This document shows, one piece after another, positions 1-7,550 of a stretch of 64,000 nt of DNA. The position numbers and the translations under genes were made by a program. Source of the DNA: Litchfieldia salsa (GTDB lineage Bacteria > Bacillota > Bacilli > Bacillales > Bacillaceae_L); the NCBI RefSeq assembly GCF_900104555.1, contig NZ_FNJU01000004.1, positions 311,909 through 375,908 on the forward strand, written 5' to 3'. Positions within the stretch are counted from its first letter, which is position 1. Every line of letters starts with the position of its first letter. The notes below the pieces were generated by a model. The model ran no database searches. It worked only from the letters and a program-made list of their open reading frames with translations, and was not told the origin of the DNA.

Positions 1-45
1 ATTCTCCAGGTACAACCTTTTTTTCTCACCTTTATATATTTCCAT
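1..45 (-). CDS. 5' end of an unknown leftward gene (partial)
   Basis: A leftward reading frame starts with ATG at 45-43 and runs off the window after 15 codons (it reads MEIYKGEKKRLYLEN). A good ribosome binding site, AGAGGTGGAAT, lies directly before the ATG. The gene is divergent from the MFS transporter at 129 and the two share a short intergenic region with a perfect palindrome. That layout would suit a regulator next to its target, but the visible residues are too few to assign a family. Confidence 0.55.
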   Translation of the reverse strand, partial: MEIYKGEKKRLYLEN

Positions 46-58
46 ATTCCACCTCTAA

Positions 59-78
59 AATATGAGATATCTCATATT
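59..78. promoter_or_regulatory. 20-bp perfect palindrome, likely operator
   Basis: AATATGAGATATCTCATATT is a perfect 20-bp palindrome between two divergent genes. Its length and twofold symmetry are typical of a dimeric helix-turn-helix repressor site such as those of MarR or TetR proteins. It lies about 50 bp before the transporter start and 14 bp before the start of the leftward gene, so one protein could control both. The regulator itself is not identified. Confidence 0.5.
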
Positions 79-128
79 ATCCATCTTGCATTCCATGATA
101 CCATGCAATCAATAAGGGGGATACTATA

Positions 129-1301
129 ATGAATTCACAACGTTGGATGAGTAAACGTTTTTTTAGTTTTTTTATGACATGGGGCATTTTTCTACCTTAT
201 TGGTCAGGGTGGATGATTTATACAAAAGGAATTTCAGTCTCTCAGGCTAGCCTAATTATGAGCGTCGGCTTACTTGCAAGAGGCCTATCCACATTATTTG
301 CTTTTCCCTATTTGTCACGGAGATTGAGTAGCAAACTCCTTCTGAATGTAGCGGGGATTGGTACATTGGTTTCTATTCTTTGTTATATTCCAGTAAAATC
401 CTTTACTGGTTTACTAATCGTAACAATCGTTTTGCACATCTTTTATCCAACTTTGATGCCTGCATTAGATAGTGCTGCAAGTGTCCTGGTGCAAAGTAAA
501 CAATTAAGACACTATGGCAAAAGTCGTCAATGGGGTTCAATTGGATTTGTTTCAATCGGTATGATTTTGACCGTTTTTACAGGGTTTCTTGGAAATGAGG
601 TTATTTTTTGGGCACTATTGCTTGGAATAACAGGATTTGTGTATCTAAGTTTTATGAATGCACCTAGTGTTTTAACAGAAAAGCCGCAAATAGATCAAAT
701 ACAACAAGTAGGCTTCTTTCATTTATTTCGTATAAAACATTTTAGTTTGATCCTTTTGATTGTCATTTTACTGCAAGGAGCGCATGCAACTTACTATAAT
801 TATGGCTATATTTTTTTACAAGATATCCATGCACCAATATACTTAATTGGTCTCATCCTTAACATCGCCGTGATAGCAGAAATCATCTTTTTCTCCAATT
901 CGGATAAGAGATTTGCTCACTTTTCAGTAGGTTTATTACTAACACTAGCAGCAATTGGATCATCTGTACGCTGGATTTTAGTATTCACCTTTCCTAGTGT
1001 GATTATTTTCTGTATTGCACAGGTTTTGCATGCATTCTCGTTTGCAATGGCCCATTATGCGTTTATGAAATATTTAATAAACAATATTCCACAAGCGCAA
1101 GTACCTAAAGCCCAAGGCATTTATTCAGCCCTTGCACTAAGTTGGAGCACGGCAATACTCACCATTCTAGGCGGTTATTTATACGAAATTGAGCCTAGAT
1201 ATGCATTTATCGGAATGATTGTTTGTACACTACCAGCCATGCTGATTGCACTCGTTTATAGAAACATAGAATCTAGAAAAGAAGTTTTAGTTTCTGCTTA
1301 A
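129..1301 (+). CDS. MFS transporter, LacY/HcaT-like (YwbF-type)
   Basis: This is a 390-residue integral membrane protein with about 12 hydrophobic segments, close to the usual size of a major facilitator permease. The N-terminus (FFMTWGIFLPYWSGWMIYTK) and overall pattern resemble the MFS_1-like group that includes E. coli HcaT (phenylpropionate transporter) and B. subtilis YwbF. Such proteins usually couple substrate movement to protons. The substrate is unknown. The start has the purine-rich site AAGGGGGAT about 6 nt upstream. The gene stands alone, behind a palindromic operator candidate and before a strong terminator, so it is probably monocistronic and controlled by a local repressor. Confidence 0.8.
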   Translation: MNSQRWMSKRFFSFFMTWGIFLPYWSGWMIYTKGISVSQASLIMSVGLLARGLSTLFAFPYLSRRLSSKLLLNVAGIGTLVSILCYIPVKSFTGLLIVTIVLHIFYPTLMPALDSAASVLVQSKQLRHYGKSRQWGSIGFVSIGMILTVFTGFLGNEVIFWALLLGITGFVYLSFMNAPSVLTEKPQIDQIQQVGFFHLFRIKHFSLILLIVILLQGAHATYYNYGYIFLQDIHAPIYLIGLILNIAVIAEIIFFSNSDKRFAHFSVGLLLTLAAIGSSVRWILVFTFPSVIIFCIAQVLHAFSFAMAHYAFMKYLINNIPQAQVPKAQGIYSALALSWSTAILTILGGYLYEIEPRYAFIGMIVCTLPAMLIALVYRNIESRKEVLVSA

Positions 1302-1304
1302 CAC

Positions 1305-1349
1305 AAAAAAGATGAGATTTCTCTAGTTTAGAGGGGTCTCATCTTTTTT
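1305..1349. terminator. Bidirectional rho-independent terminator
   Basis: The stem AAAAAAGATGAGA pairs with TCTCATCTTTTTT at 1337-1349, with A and T runs on opposite sides. It can end transcription of the MFS gene from the left and of the leftward hydrolase gene (ending at 1381) from the right. Confidence 0.85.
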
Positions 1350-1380
1350 TAATATATTATTCCGGGTGGGCAATAGAATA

Positions 1381-2214
1381 TCATTTCAGTTGATGCCATC
1401 CCGCAGTCAATCCTTCATAGTTAAAAAAGGCATCTATTTCTTCAAAAACGAGCTGTGCCGCATCAGGTCCTTGATCATAGTAAGTATTTTGGTCAAATAT
1501 TGCTTTATTATCTGGTTTATCAAATTCAAAAATATTCATTATCGGTTTGTTATATTCTTTTGCAATTGCTACTTCTGTTTTTATATGATCAATTTCTTTC
1601 CCACGATAATAATTCATCACAGCTACTTCATCACAGCTATTTTTTATAAGTCTTCTTAATTCGGATAAATGTTTCTCATCATACCAATAAGTGATACAAA
1701 TCACTACAACTAGGCCCTTATTAGATGCGTATTCATAAGCTTTTATCATATTGTCTACATAATGTTTCATTAACTCATTTTCATTATCTTTCCAGTTTTC
1801 ATCTTGCGCTGGTTCTACATCGAATACAATTCCTTCTATTGCCATCTCATTCTCATGTATAGAATTGAACTCTGCTACTTGATCAACGAAGTTTGTTAGC
1901 TCTTCATAACCATAATCTGTCGTTCCCCAATAATATCCGCCATCCATTGCGTATACCGACAAATCCTGTTTATTCAGATTACGTACATATGTTGTAAGGG
2001 TTCCATCGACAAATTCATTTGGATAGATATACTGAAATACTCGATTGATATTTAATGGTTTCTGATCATTTTCTATCAACTTTTCTGCCTTATTTTCTAT
2101 GGACCATGAGAATAAAGTACTTGTTTTCTTATTACGTTGATTAATTCCGACAGTAGAGAACATTACAATTGAACAAAATAGGATAATCATTAAGATTTTC
2201 ATTTTTGATTTCAT
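1381..2214 (-). CDS. Membrane-anchored or secreted GH18-like TIM-barrel protein
   Basis: This 277-residue protein has a lysine-rich N-terminus followed by one hydrophobic segment (residues 5-24), so it is a signal or anchor protein acting outside the membrane. The segment IEGIVFDVEP (around residues 128-137) resembles the acidic DxxDxDxE strand of GH18 glycosidases, and VAVMNYYRG (around 197-205) resembles the M-x-Y strand of the same fold. The full catalytic signature is incomplete, so activity is not certain. It is last in an operon, 1 nt after the glycosyltransferase, with the binding site GAGGCGAG before its ATG. By analogy with the hydrolase partners of poly-GlcNAc synthases it may trim or release the polymer. 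That role is inference. Confidence 0.6.
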   Translation of the reverse strand: MKSKMKILMIILFCSIVMFSTVGINQRNKKTSTLFSWSIENKAEKLIENDQKPLNINRVFQYIYPNEFVDGTLTTYVRNLNKQDLSVYAMDGGYYWGTTDYGYEELTNFVDQVAEFNSIHENEMAIEGIVFDVEPAQDENWKDNENELMKHYVDNMIKAYEYASNKGLVVVICITYWYDEKHLSELRRLIKNSCDEVAVMNYYRGKEIDHIKTEVAIAKEYNKPIMNIFEFDKPDNKAIFDQNTYYDQGPDAAQLVFEEIDAFFNYEGLTAGWHQLK

Positions 2215-2215
2215 G

Positions 2216-3619
2216 CTAACTCGCCTCTAGGTTTTCTCTTTCAATTGAACTCCAGCTGTGAAGCTTCCTCGTATAGGATAAAGTAGCATATATTCTTATA
2301 AAGAATAATACAGGTCTAAATAGAAGTACCTCCGCAAAGGCCATAAAAATAGTCCATGCAACATCTCCCATATAAATCTTTTCTCCTCTTTGTATGGACT
2401 TGCTCATATATATTAGAATGGTTTGCAGGACGCAAAAACACAAATAGAGTAAAGCTATCAAAATGGCAAAGGAAATATTTAGCTTGCCTGCCATAAGAGC
2501 GACACATATTACGATAATCCCCAATAATTCAGCAAAAGGAGCCATTAATTCATATAAAAAATAATAAGTATAGGAAAATAGACTAATAGCTTTGAATTTA
2601 GGATTTAAAAATAATACTCGATAATTCAACATACACTGAATTAAACCTCGATGCCACCTTGCTCTTTGTTTTCCCAAGTCTCTCAATGTAAAAGGAGCCT
2701 GCGTCCAACAAACTGCATCAGGTGTATATTTTATGGAGTATGGAATTTGATGCGTGCGATGATGTACATGCAATCTCAATACAAGATCCATATCTTCACC
2801 TACGCTGTTCGGATCATATCCTCCAACAGCAATAACAGTATCCTTTTTAAATAAACCAAATCCACCGGATATATTTAAGTTAGCATTAAAAGTATCATGA
2901 AAAATACGAGATGTAATAAATGATCGAATATATTCAAGTGTTTGGATACTGACGATAGGATTTTTTTTCAACCTGGTGTCAACTGGCATAGCTTTTTCAA
3001 ATTCAATTCCGTTTGCAATGCGAATTTGACCACCTACAGCGATGACATTATCATCTTCGAGAAAAAGTCTTGTAGAATACTTTAAAGCATCAGCTTGTAA
3101 AACTTCATCGGCATCCATACTGACAAAATAAGGATACCTGGAAATATTTATTCCTGCATTAACCGCATCTGCTTTATTGCCACCATTTTTCTTTCTTACT
3201 AAAACAATAGGTATACTGTTAAACTCCCCGCTATAGACTTCGAGAATTTCTTTTGATGGTACTTGAATACGAATGGGTTTGTGATCTTTTTTCAAATTGT
3301 AATTTTCAATGATGAGCTGTGCTGTTGTATCAGTTGAACCATCATCAATAATCACAACTTCAAATAGCTTATAATGCATTTCTAACAGATGATTAACTGT
3401 TGTTAATATGGTTTTTGATTCATTATAAGCTGGTACTAGAATAGAAATTGGAAAAAAGAAGTCATGATCCAATTCATTTTCCATTCTTTCCTTTAGTCTA
3501 TTTTTACGAAGACTCCAAATAGAGATAGTTCCCCCAAGCGTAATATAAGTAGCATAGCCAAACATATAAAATGCGAAAAAGATCCCTGTAACGTATAAAA
3601 ACAAATCAATATTATCCAT
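2216..3619 (-). CDS. Processive family 2 glycosyltransferase (PgaC/IcaA/BcsA type)
   Basis: This 467-residue membrane glycosyltransferase has an N-terminal transmembrane segment (about residues 7-29), a cytoplasmic GT-A domain and C-terminal membrane segments (about 340-450). The expected catalytic elements are visible: DDGSTD (nucleotide binding), DAD (metal), GEDMD (catalytic acid/base region) and QRARW, the Q-x-x-R-W signature of processive synthases. Enzymes of this group extend and export beta-linked polysaccharides such as poly-N-acetylglucosamine, hyaluronan or cellulose. Which polymer is made here cannot be read from the sequence. It overlaps the upstream HEAT-repeat gene by 8 nt and nearly abuts the GH18-like gene, so the three are co-translated. 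Confidence 0.85.
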   Translation of the reverse strand: MDNIDLFLYVTGIFFAFYMFGYATYITLGGTISIWSLRKNRLKERMENELDHDFFFPISILVPAYNESKTILTTVNHLLEMHYKLFEVVIIDDGSTDTTAQLIIENYNLKKDHKPIRIQVPSKEILEVYSGEFNSIPIVLVRKKNGGNKADAVNAGINISRYPYFVSMDADEVLQADALKYSTRLFLEDDNVIAVGGQIRIANGIEFEKAMPVDTRLKKNPIVSIQTLEYIRSFITSRIFHDTFNANLNISGGFGLFKKDTVIAVGGYDPNSVGEDMDLVLRLHVHHRTHQIPYSIKYTPDAVCWTQAPFTLRDLGKQRARWHRGLIQCMLNYRVLFLNPKFKAISLFSYTYYFLYELMAPFAELLGIIVICVALMAGKLNISFAILIALLYLCFCVLQTILIYMSKSIQRGEKIYMGDVAWTIFMAFAEVLLFRPVLFFIRIYATLSYTRKLHSWSSIERENLEAS

Positions 3620-4685
3620 TTTGTAACCTTTTCTCTTTTCTATTTGTAATATGATAGATTAATTGTTCCTTTGCATAAAAATCTTGGCCTTGCAATATAT
3701 CCAAAAGCTCATCCTCTTCTACACCTAACTCCGCAATTGAACGTGCAGCATTTAACCTTACATACCAATATTTTGATGATAGGACAGATTTTAATGCATC
3801 AATTGTATCTTCACCAGGATATTTAACTAAGACTAAAGCAGCTGTTGAGACGCATTCCCAGTCCTCATTATTAGGTAATTTTAAATAAGAAAGGATTGTA
3901 TCTTTATATTCTAGTACAGGATACTTCTGGTAATATCGGAGGATAGCACAAACTATGTCTTTATCCGTATCTTCCTGTTTTAATAGTTTGATTAATTTAT
4001 TTTTTAATTGTTCCCCTGAAAACCGAAAAAAATCTATAATTGCAACTTGGTATTCAGGGTTAAATTTATCAAAGTGATCATAAAGGGATTCGGCTAATGC
4101 AGTGTGATCTCCCTTAAACTCAAGTAAACCATCGGTTACTAATTTTCGGTGATGTATGTTATTGTTTCTGGAAAGTTTTATAATTACTTCTACAACTGCA
4201 TCAATATTTCCAAAGGCATAGAGAGCTTTTAGCGCATTTTCACGACAATAGATGGAAGGCTCTAGAGCATACTCCAACATAATTTTAGTCATCTCATCAT
4301 ATTCTCCAGGATTATTTATACATAATTTTTCACATATAAATGCATAGTAAGCCTTTTCGATCGGCTTTTTCTTCCCATATACATGTCCTAAACTCACCCA
4401 TAAGCTCTTATTTTCACGAATGAACTGTCGAAATTTCCCCCTCGCTTTGATTTGAACTGAATGATTATATTCTAATGAAGCAGCGAAAAACGCCATCAGT
4501 TCCTCAATCGAATGAAGTTTCTTATAGTACTTCTGCAGCATCTTAAGATTTTCTGAGTTTTCATCAGTAAGAATTGAATCAAAATATTCTCTCCAGCCAT
4601 TCGTCAGCTTAGATTGCCTCTTATCTTTTCTTTTTTGATTTATTTTATAAAGAGAGATGCTTAAAATTATTGCAAGTGTGATCAC
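3612..4685 (-). CDS. Membrane-anchored HEAT-repeat protein
   Basis: This is a 357-residue protein with an N-terminal hydrophobic segment followed by a long all-helical region. Repeated patterns such as PSIYCRENALKALYAFGN and SSKYWYVRLNAARSIAELG (about 35-residue spacing) fit HEAT repeats, which build protein-binding solenoids. It is first in an operon with a processive glycosyltransferase, so it may scaffold or regulate the synthase from the cytoplasmic face. The start is uncertain. The listed start is GTG, but the same frame continues upstream for about 11 more hydrophobic codons towards a strong binding site (GGTGGAGGGATC) with no ATG, GTG or TTG in frame. A rare ATC or ATT start nearer that site is possible. 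Confidence 0.7.
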   Translation of the reverse strand: MITLAIILSISLYKINQKRKDKRQSKLTNGWREYFDSILTDENSENLKMLQKYYKKLHSIEELMAFFAASLEYNHSVQIKARGKFRQFIRENKSLWVSLGHVYGKKKPIEKAYYAFICEKLCINNPGEYDEMTKIMLEYALEPSIYCRENALKALYAFGNIDAVVEVIIKLSRNNNIHHRKLVTDGLLEFKGDHTALAESLYDHFDKFNPEYQVAIIDFFRFSGEQLKNKLIKLLKQEDTDKDIVCAILRYYQKYPVLEYKDTILSYLKLPNNEDWECVSTAALVLVKYPGEDTIDALKSVLSSKYWYVRLNAARSIAELGVEEDELLDILQGQDFYAKEQLIYHITNRKEKRLQNG

Positions 4686-5100
4686 AATTAATATGAATAA
4701 AAAGTACCATACGATGATAAGATCCCTCCACCTTTCCTAGCAGACTATTATGACATGGCATGGCCATTTGCACCTTAGCTAACTATTAAGTGTATTTTTT
4801 CTTAGTCATTATAAAGATCCTAATCTGTTTTTTCAAAAGCGATTGTTGTTATCCTTATTCAATATCGTGTAAACATAAAAATAGTAATTTTATTAAAACA
4901 AACTCCTACAGCCCTATTACCGACTCTTATTCATTGATACTATATTATCAGTTTTTTCGAGTTAATACTAGGTATTTCGTACTAATTATTCATTTGAATT
5001 AGGACCACCAAATTAAAAGATAGTCAAAGCTTTGAAGCCTAGATTGCCCAAATTTGAAGGGTAAAAGTGTAACCATATTTTTCACCACTGCACGTTTAAG
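4686..5100. other. Gene-free AT-rich stretch left of the element
   Basis: No convincing coding region or RNA was found in this stretch. It probably holds the promoter of the HEAT-glycosyltransferase operon near its left edge. The weak open frames here have no binding sites and biased, low-complexity translations. Confidence 0.5.
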
Positions 5101-5144
5101 AAAACAAAAGGAGGCCGTCTATACAATGTATTAACGGTCTCCTT
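5101..5144 (-). terminator. Terminator, probably the ancestral rlmH terminator
   Basis: The arms AAGGAGGCCGT (5108-5118) and ACGGTCTCCTT (5134-5144) form a stem with one G-U pair. On the leftward strand the stem is followed by the U-rich tract TTTTGTTTTCTT. It lies about 70 bp left of the copy of the rlmH 3' end at 5217, which is where rlmH would end if the mobile element were absent. Confidence 0.7.
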
Positions 5145-5216
5145 CAATGTAACTTAAATTGACTTTTCCAATATATCTTAATTCAAAGCTACTTCAACTC
5201 TCTGCTTTACCTCTAT

Positions 5217-5230
5217 TTATGGTACGGTTC
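5217..5230. repeat. Left attachment site core
   Basis: TTATGGTACGGTTC is identical to the site at 11019-11032. Read on the leftward strand with its flanks it encodes Gly-Glu-Pro-Tyr-His-Lys followed by TAG, a duplicate of the RlmH C-terminus. Confidence 0.85.
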
Positions 5231-5384
5231 ACCGAATACAACCTAATAACATGGTTAATTTTGAACACAAAGTATTTATATCTATTTAGCATTTCCCCCA
5301 CAATCATGTGGGGGTATATTTTTTTCATCTTTTTGAAATTACGATTTCTTTGATTAAGTCCTACTTGTTCACTTATCAAATTGG

Positions 5385-5714
5385 TTATGGTTTATCATTC
5401 GGCTTAGACCAATATTTCAAACCTTCCATTGCTCTTTCTAAATCATCCATATCATCATCTCCAAGAGTTCTATCAAACTTATCAGATAAAATTGCTCTTA
5501 TTTCAGATAATCTTTGAGGTATTTTCCAATCGTTCATAAATCTAATTGTTTCACAATCGCATTCTTTTAAGATTTCTTCATCGTTATTACCATTCATCTT
5601 AGAGCCATAATAAGAACCAATTTTATCAAAAGATACCACCATTATATTAAGATGCTTTAAAACTTTAATAAGTTCTTCACTTGTATAAGTTATCTTTTTA
5701 TTAGACTCGAGCAT
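5385..5714 (-). CDS. Hypothetical element protein, 109 aa
   Basis: This is a soluble, acidic, probably helical 109-residue protein with no membrane segment and no motif I recognise. A conspicuous acidic cluster (GDDDMDDLERAMEG, about residues 85-98) sits near the C-terminus. The start is well supported by AAAGGAGG about 11 nt before the ATG. It is the leftmost gene of the element and stands alone, a position where mobile elements often carry cargo. The function is unknown. Immunity or anti-host roles would be guesses. Confidence 0.65.
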   Translation of the reverse strand: MLESNKKITYTSEELIKVLKHLNIMVVSFDKIGSYYGSKMNGNNDEEILKECDCETIRFMNDWKIPQRLSEIRAILSDKFDRTLGDDDMDDLERAMEGLKYWSKPNDKP

Positions 5715-5917
5715 TTAATGTTTATTCCTCCTTTGGACATTACCTGCTTCTATTCATATTTCCAGAGTTTCATTTTAATTTTAACATTAATAACCAACTA
5801 CCTTCTATATAGTTCGTTTCGTCTATTATTAACACAGACTGTAGTGAAGGATGTATTAGTAACCTAACAAAAACTTACATTCGTTATTATCCTGTAAAAT
5901 ATCCCCCACCCAAAAAA

Positions 5918-5943
5918 GACACTCACTATAGTTAGTAAGTGCC
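5918..5943 (-). terminator. Terminator of the resolvase gene
   Basis: On the leftward strand, GGCACTTACTA pairs with TAGTGAGTGTC (two G-U pairs) around the loop ACTA, followed by six T residues. The stem begins at the resolvase stop codon. Confidence 0.8.
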
Positions 5944-6512
5944 TAAACAATTTTTTCTTTACCTTTCCTCTTTCTAATCTCCCTATACAACGTAGCTTTT
6001 GATACGCTTGTCATTTCCTCTATTTCCTTTACTGTGTATTGTTCTGTATCATATAGCTTCAAAGCTTTTTCAATTTCCTTTTTGTCCTTCTTAGGTCTGC
6101 CACCACTTCTCCCTCTTGCTCTAGCACTCTCTAGACCCGCTCTCGTACGTTCTGAGATTAAATCTCGTTCCATTTCAGATAATACAGCTAACATTCTAAA
6201 CATGGCTTTACCAACCGCTGTGGTGGTGTCTATACTATCTCTAATACTTACTAATTCTACTCCTCTTTCTTGAAGTTCATCTGAAAGTTCTATCAACCTT
6301 TTTGTAGACCTTCCTAAACGGTCTAACTTGTACACCACAAGTACATCACCTTCTCTGGCATACTTCAGTAAATCATGTAATTGTGGTCTATCATCTTTCA
6401 TTCCACTCATTTTCTCTTGATAAATCTTTTCACATCCAGCTTTCTCTAAAGCGTCTAATTGAACGTCTAAAGATTGGTCTTGTGTGCTTACTCTTGCATA
6501 ACCAATTTTCAT
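5943..6512 (-). CDS. Small serine recombinase (resolvase/invertase family)
   Basis: This 189-residue protein is the usual size of Hin/Pin/Tn3-type resolvases. The N-terminal catalytic domain starts MKIGYARVST, with the nucleophilic serine at residue 9. It contains YKLDRLGRS and RMLAVLSEMERDLISERT, the conserved catalytic and dimer-helix region, then GRSGGRPKK and a C-terminal helix-turn-helix (about residues 150-183). Such enzymes bind short inverted sites and resolve cointegrates or invert DNA. A cluster of GTTTTTGATAC repeats lies 38-169 bp upstream and is the probable site of action and autoregulation. It may resolve multimers of the excised or replicating element. Confidence 0.9.
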   Translation of the reverse strand: MKIGYARVSTQDQSLDVQLDALEKAGCEKIYQEKMSGMKDDRPQLHDLLKYAREGDVLVVYKLDRLGRSTKRLIELSDELQERGVELVSIRDSIDTTTAVGKAMFRMLAVLSEMERDLISERTRAGLESARARGRSGGRPKKDKKEIEKALKLYDTEQYTVKEIEEMTSVSKATLYREIRKRKGKEKIV

Positions 6513-6549
6513 TATGTATCACCATCCAGTATTATTTGTTACTTATATT

Positions 6550-6681
6550 GTATCAAAAAGGGTAATTCGAGTAAATAAAGAAACATTGTTTTTGGAACGG
6601 TTTTTGATACTGGATTTCAACTATATTCTTATGTTTTCTGTGAGATTTAAGGATAGTGTCATAAACATTCGTTTTTGATAC
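6550..6681. repeat. Res-like cluster of four 11-bp repeats
   Basis: GTTTTTGATAC occurs exactly at 6600-6610 and 6671-6681, as GTTTTTGGAAC at 6588-6598 and inverted as GTATCAAAAAG at 6550-6560. The repeats lie just upstream of the small serine recombinase gene, where res sites of this family are normally found, so they are likely its binding sites. Confidence 0.55.
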
Positions 6682-6694
6682 ACATAAACAAAAA

Positions 6695-6714
6695 CTTCCA
6701 CAAATTTGTGGAAG
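6695..6714. terminator. Palindromic terminator of the zinc-ribbon gene
   Basis: CTTCCACAAATTTGTGGAAG is a perfect 20-bp palindrome followed leftward by TTTTTGTTT and rightward by ACATTTTTT. It can stop leftward transcripts of the gene ending at 6732 before they enter the res-like cluster. Confidence 0.75.
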
Positions 6715-6731
6715 ACATTTTTTAATCTTAT

Positions 6732-7319
6732 TCATTTAATTAACTCTTCTTCAATACATTGAATACAGAATGCTTCTGACCATACCTCAGAATACTCTTT
6801 ATCCATTAACATCGCTAACAAAGTGTCACAGTCAGAATGTTCACACCAAACCTCTGTATTGTATGTCTTAAAAAGAAGTACGTTCTCAATTGGTTTCTTT
6901 GATAATATTGCATTCTTAATTTCCGTAAGACATTGCTTACAAACCAAAAACTTTTGGTCATCTACTCGATATTCACCTTTATTACATAAGGAACAACGGA
7001 GTCTCCTTCTTATTCCATCTTCATCTTTGACAAGAGGAAGTACCTCTGGATATTGTAAGCATTCAGACAATAACTCCTCCATCCTCCATTTTGTTTCATC
7101 AGATAGCTTTTTAATTCTAGGAGATAAATCTATATTTCTCAACATAAGTTCATTGTGTATTTTCTTCACTTCTTCAATATGTTCAAGTTCATATGTATCT
7201 TTATATATTAGGTCATAGTCAAACACCCCAACGTTCCTCAATGCAATACATAAGTCCTCGAGCAATTCTTTATCATAACGCTTATTTATTGGTTGTTTAT
7301 TCTTTGTATCTCTTACCAC
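6732..7319 (-). CDS. Hypothetical zinc-ribbon protein of the element, 195 aa
   Basis: This is a soluble 195-residue protein of unknown function. Two metal-binding clusters are visible: CSLC and CKQC (about residues 111-134), then CEHSDC and CIQC (about 160-187), so it probably binds two zinc ions. The N-terminal half is helical and charged. It starts at GTG with the strong site AAAGGAGG 8 nt upstream. Zinc-ribbon pairs are common in nucleic-acid-binding proteins of phages and plasmids, but nothing more specific can be said. Confidence 0.65.
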   Translation of the reverse strand: MVRDTKNKQPINKRYDKELLEDLCIALRNVGVFDYDLIYKDTYELEHIEEVKKIHNELMLRNIDLSPRIKKLSDETKWRMEELLSECLQYPEVLPLVKDEDGIRRRLRCSLCNKGEYRVDDQKFLVCKQCLTEIKNAILSKKPIENVLLFKTYNTEVWCEHSDCDTLLAMLMDKEYSEVWSEAFCIQCIEEELIK

Positions 7320-7521
7320 TATTCAAAACCTCCTTTAGTTTATCGAGCCAATGTTTACTTACACTTTCGCCATCATTGAGGTTTTTCCTTTAATTATATG
7401 GATCTTGCCTATTTCCTTTATTTTGTCTATATTTTCGAGTGAATGCTGATAATATATGAATTAACCTCATCATAAAGTGGTTCGTTTCGCAGATTATAAC
7501 AGGTGTATCTGGATATATTAC

Positions 7522-7547
7522 AAAAAAAGCACTCGAATTGAGTGCTT
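7522..7547 (-). terminator. Terminator of the Rep-like gene
   Basis: AAGCACTC (7527-7534) pairs with GAGTGCTT (7540-7547), followed on the leftward strand by seven T residues, 4 nt after the stop of the Rep-like gene. Confidence 0.85.
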
Positions 7548-7550
7548 GAA

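Noticed and set aside
1..5216. A second rlmH-type attachment core further left that would make the element a composite cassette.
   Set aside because: No other TTATGGTACGG match was found left of 5217 within the window. A more distant site outside the window cannot be excluded.
5194..5379. Leftward open frame across the left attachment site.
   Set aside because: It is not in the rlmH frame, has no binding site and is created by the junction. The meaningful reading is the rlmH tail in another frame.
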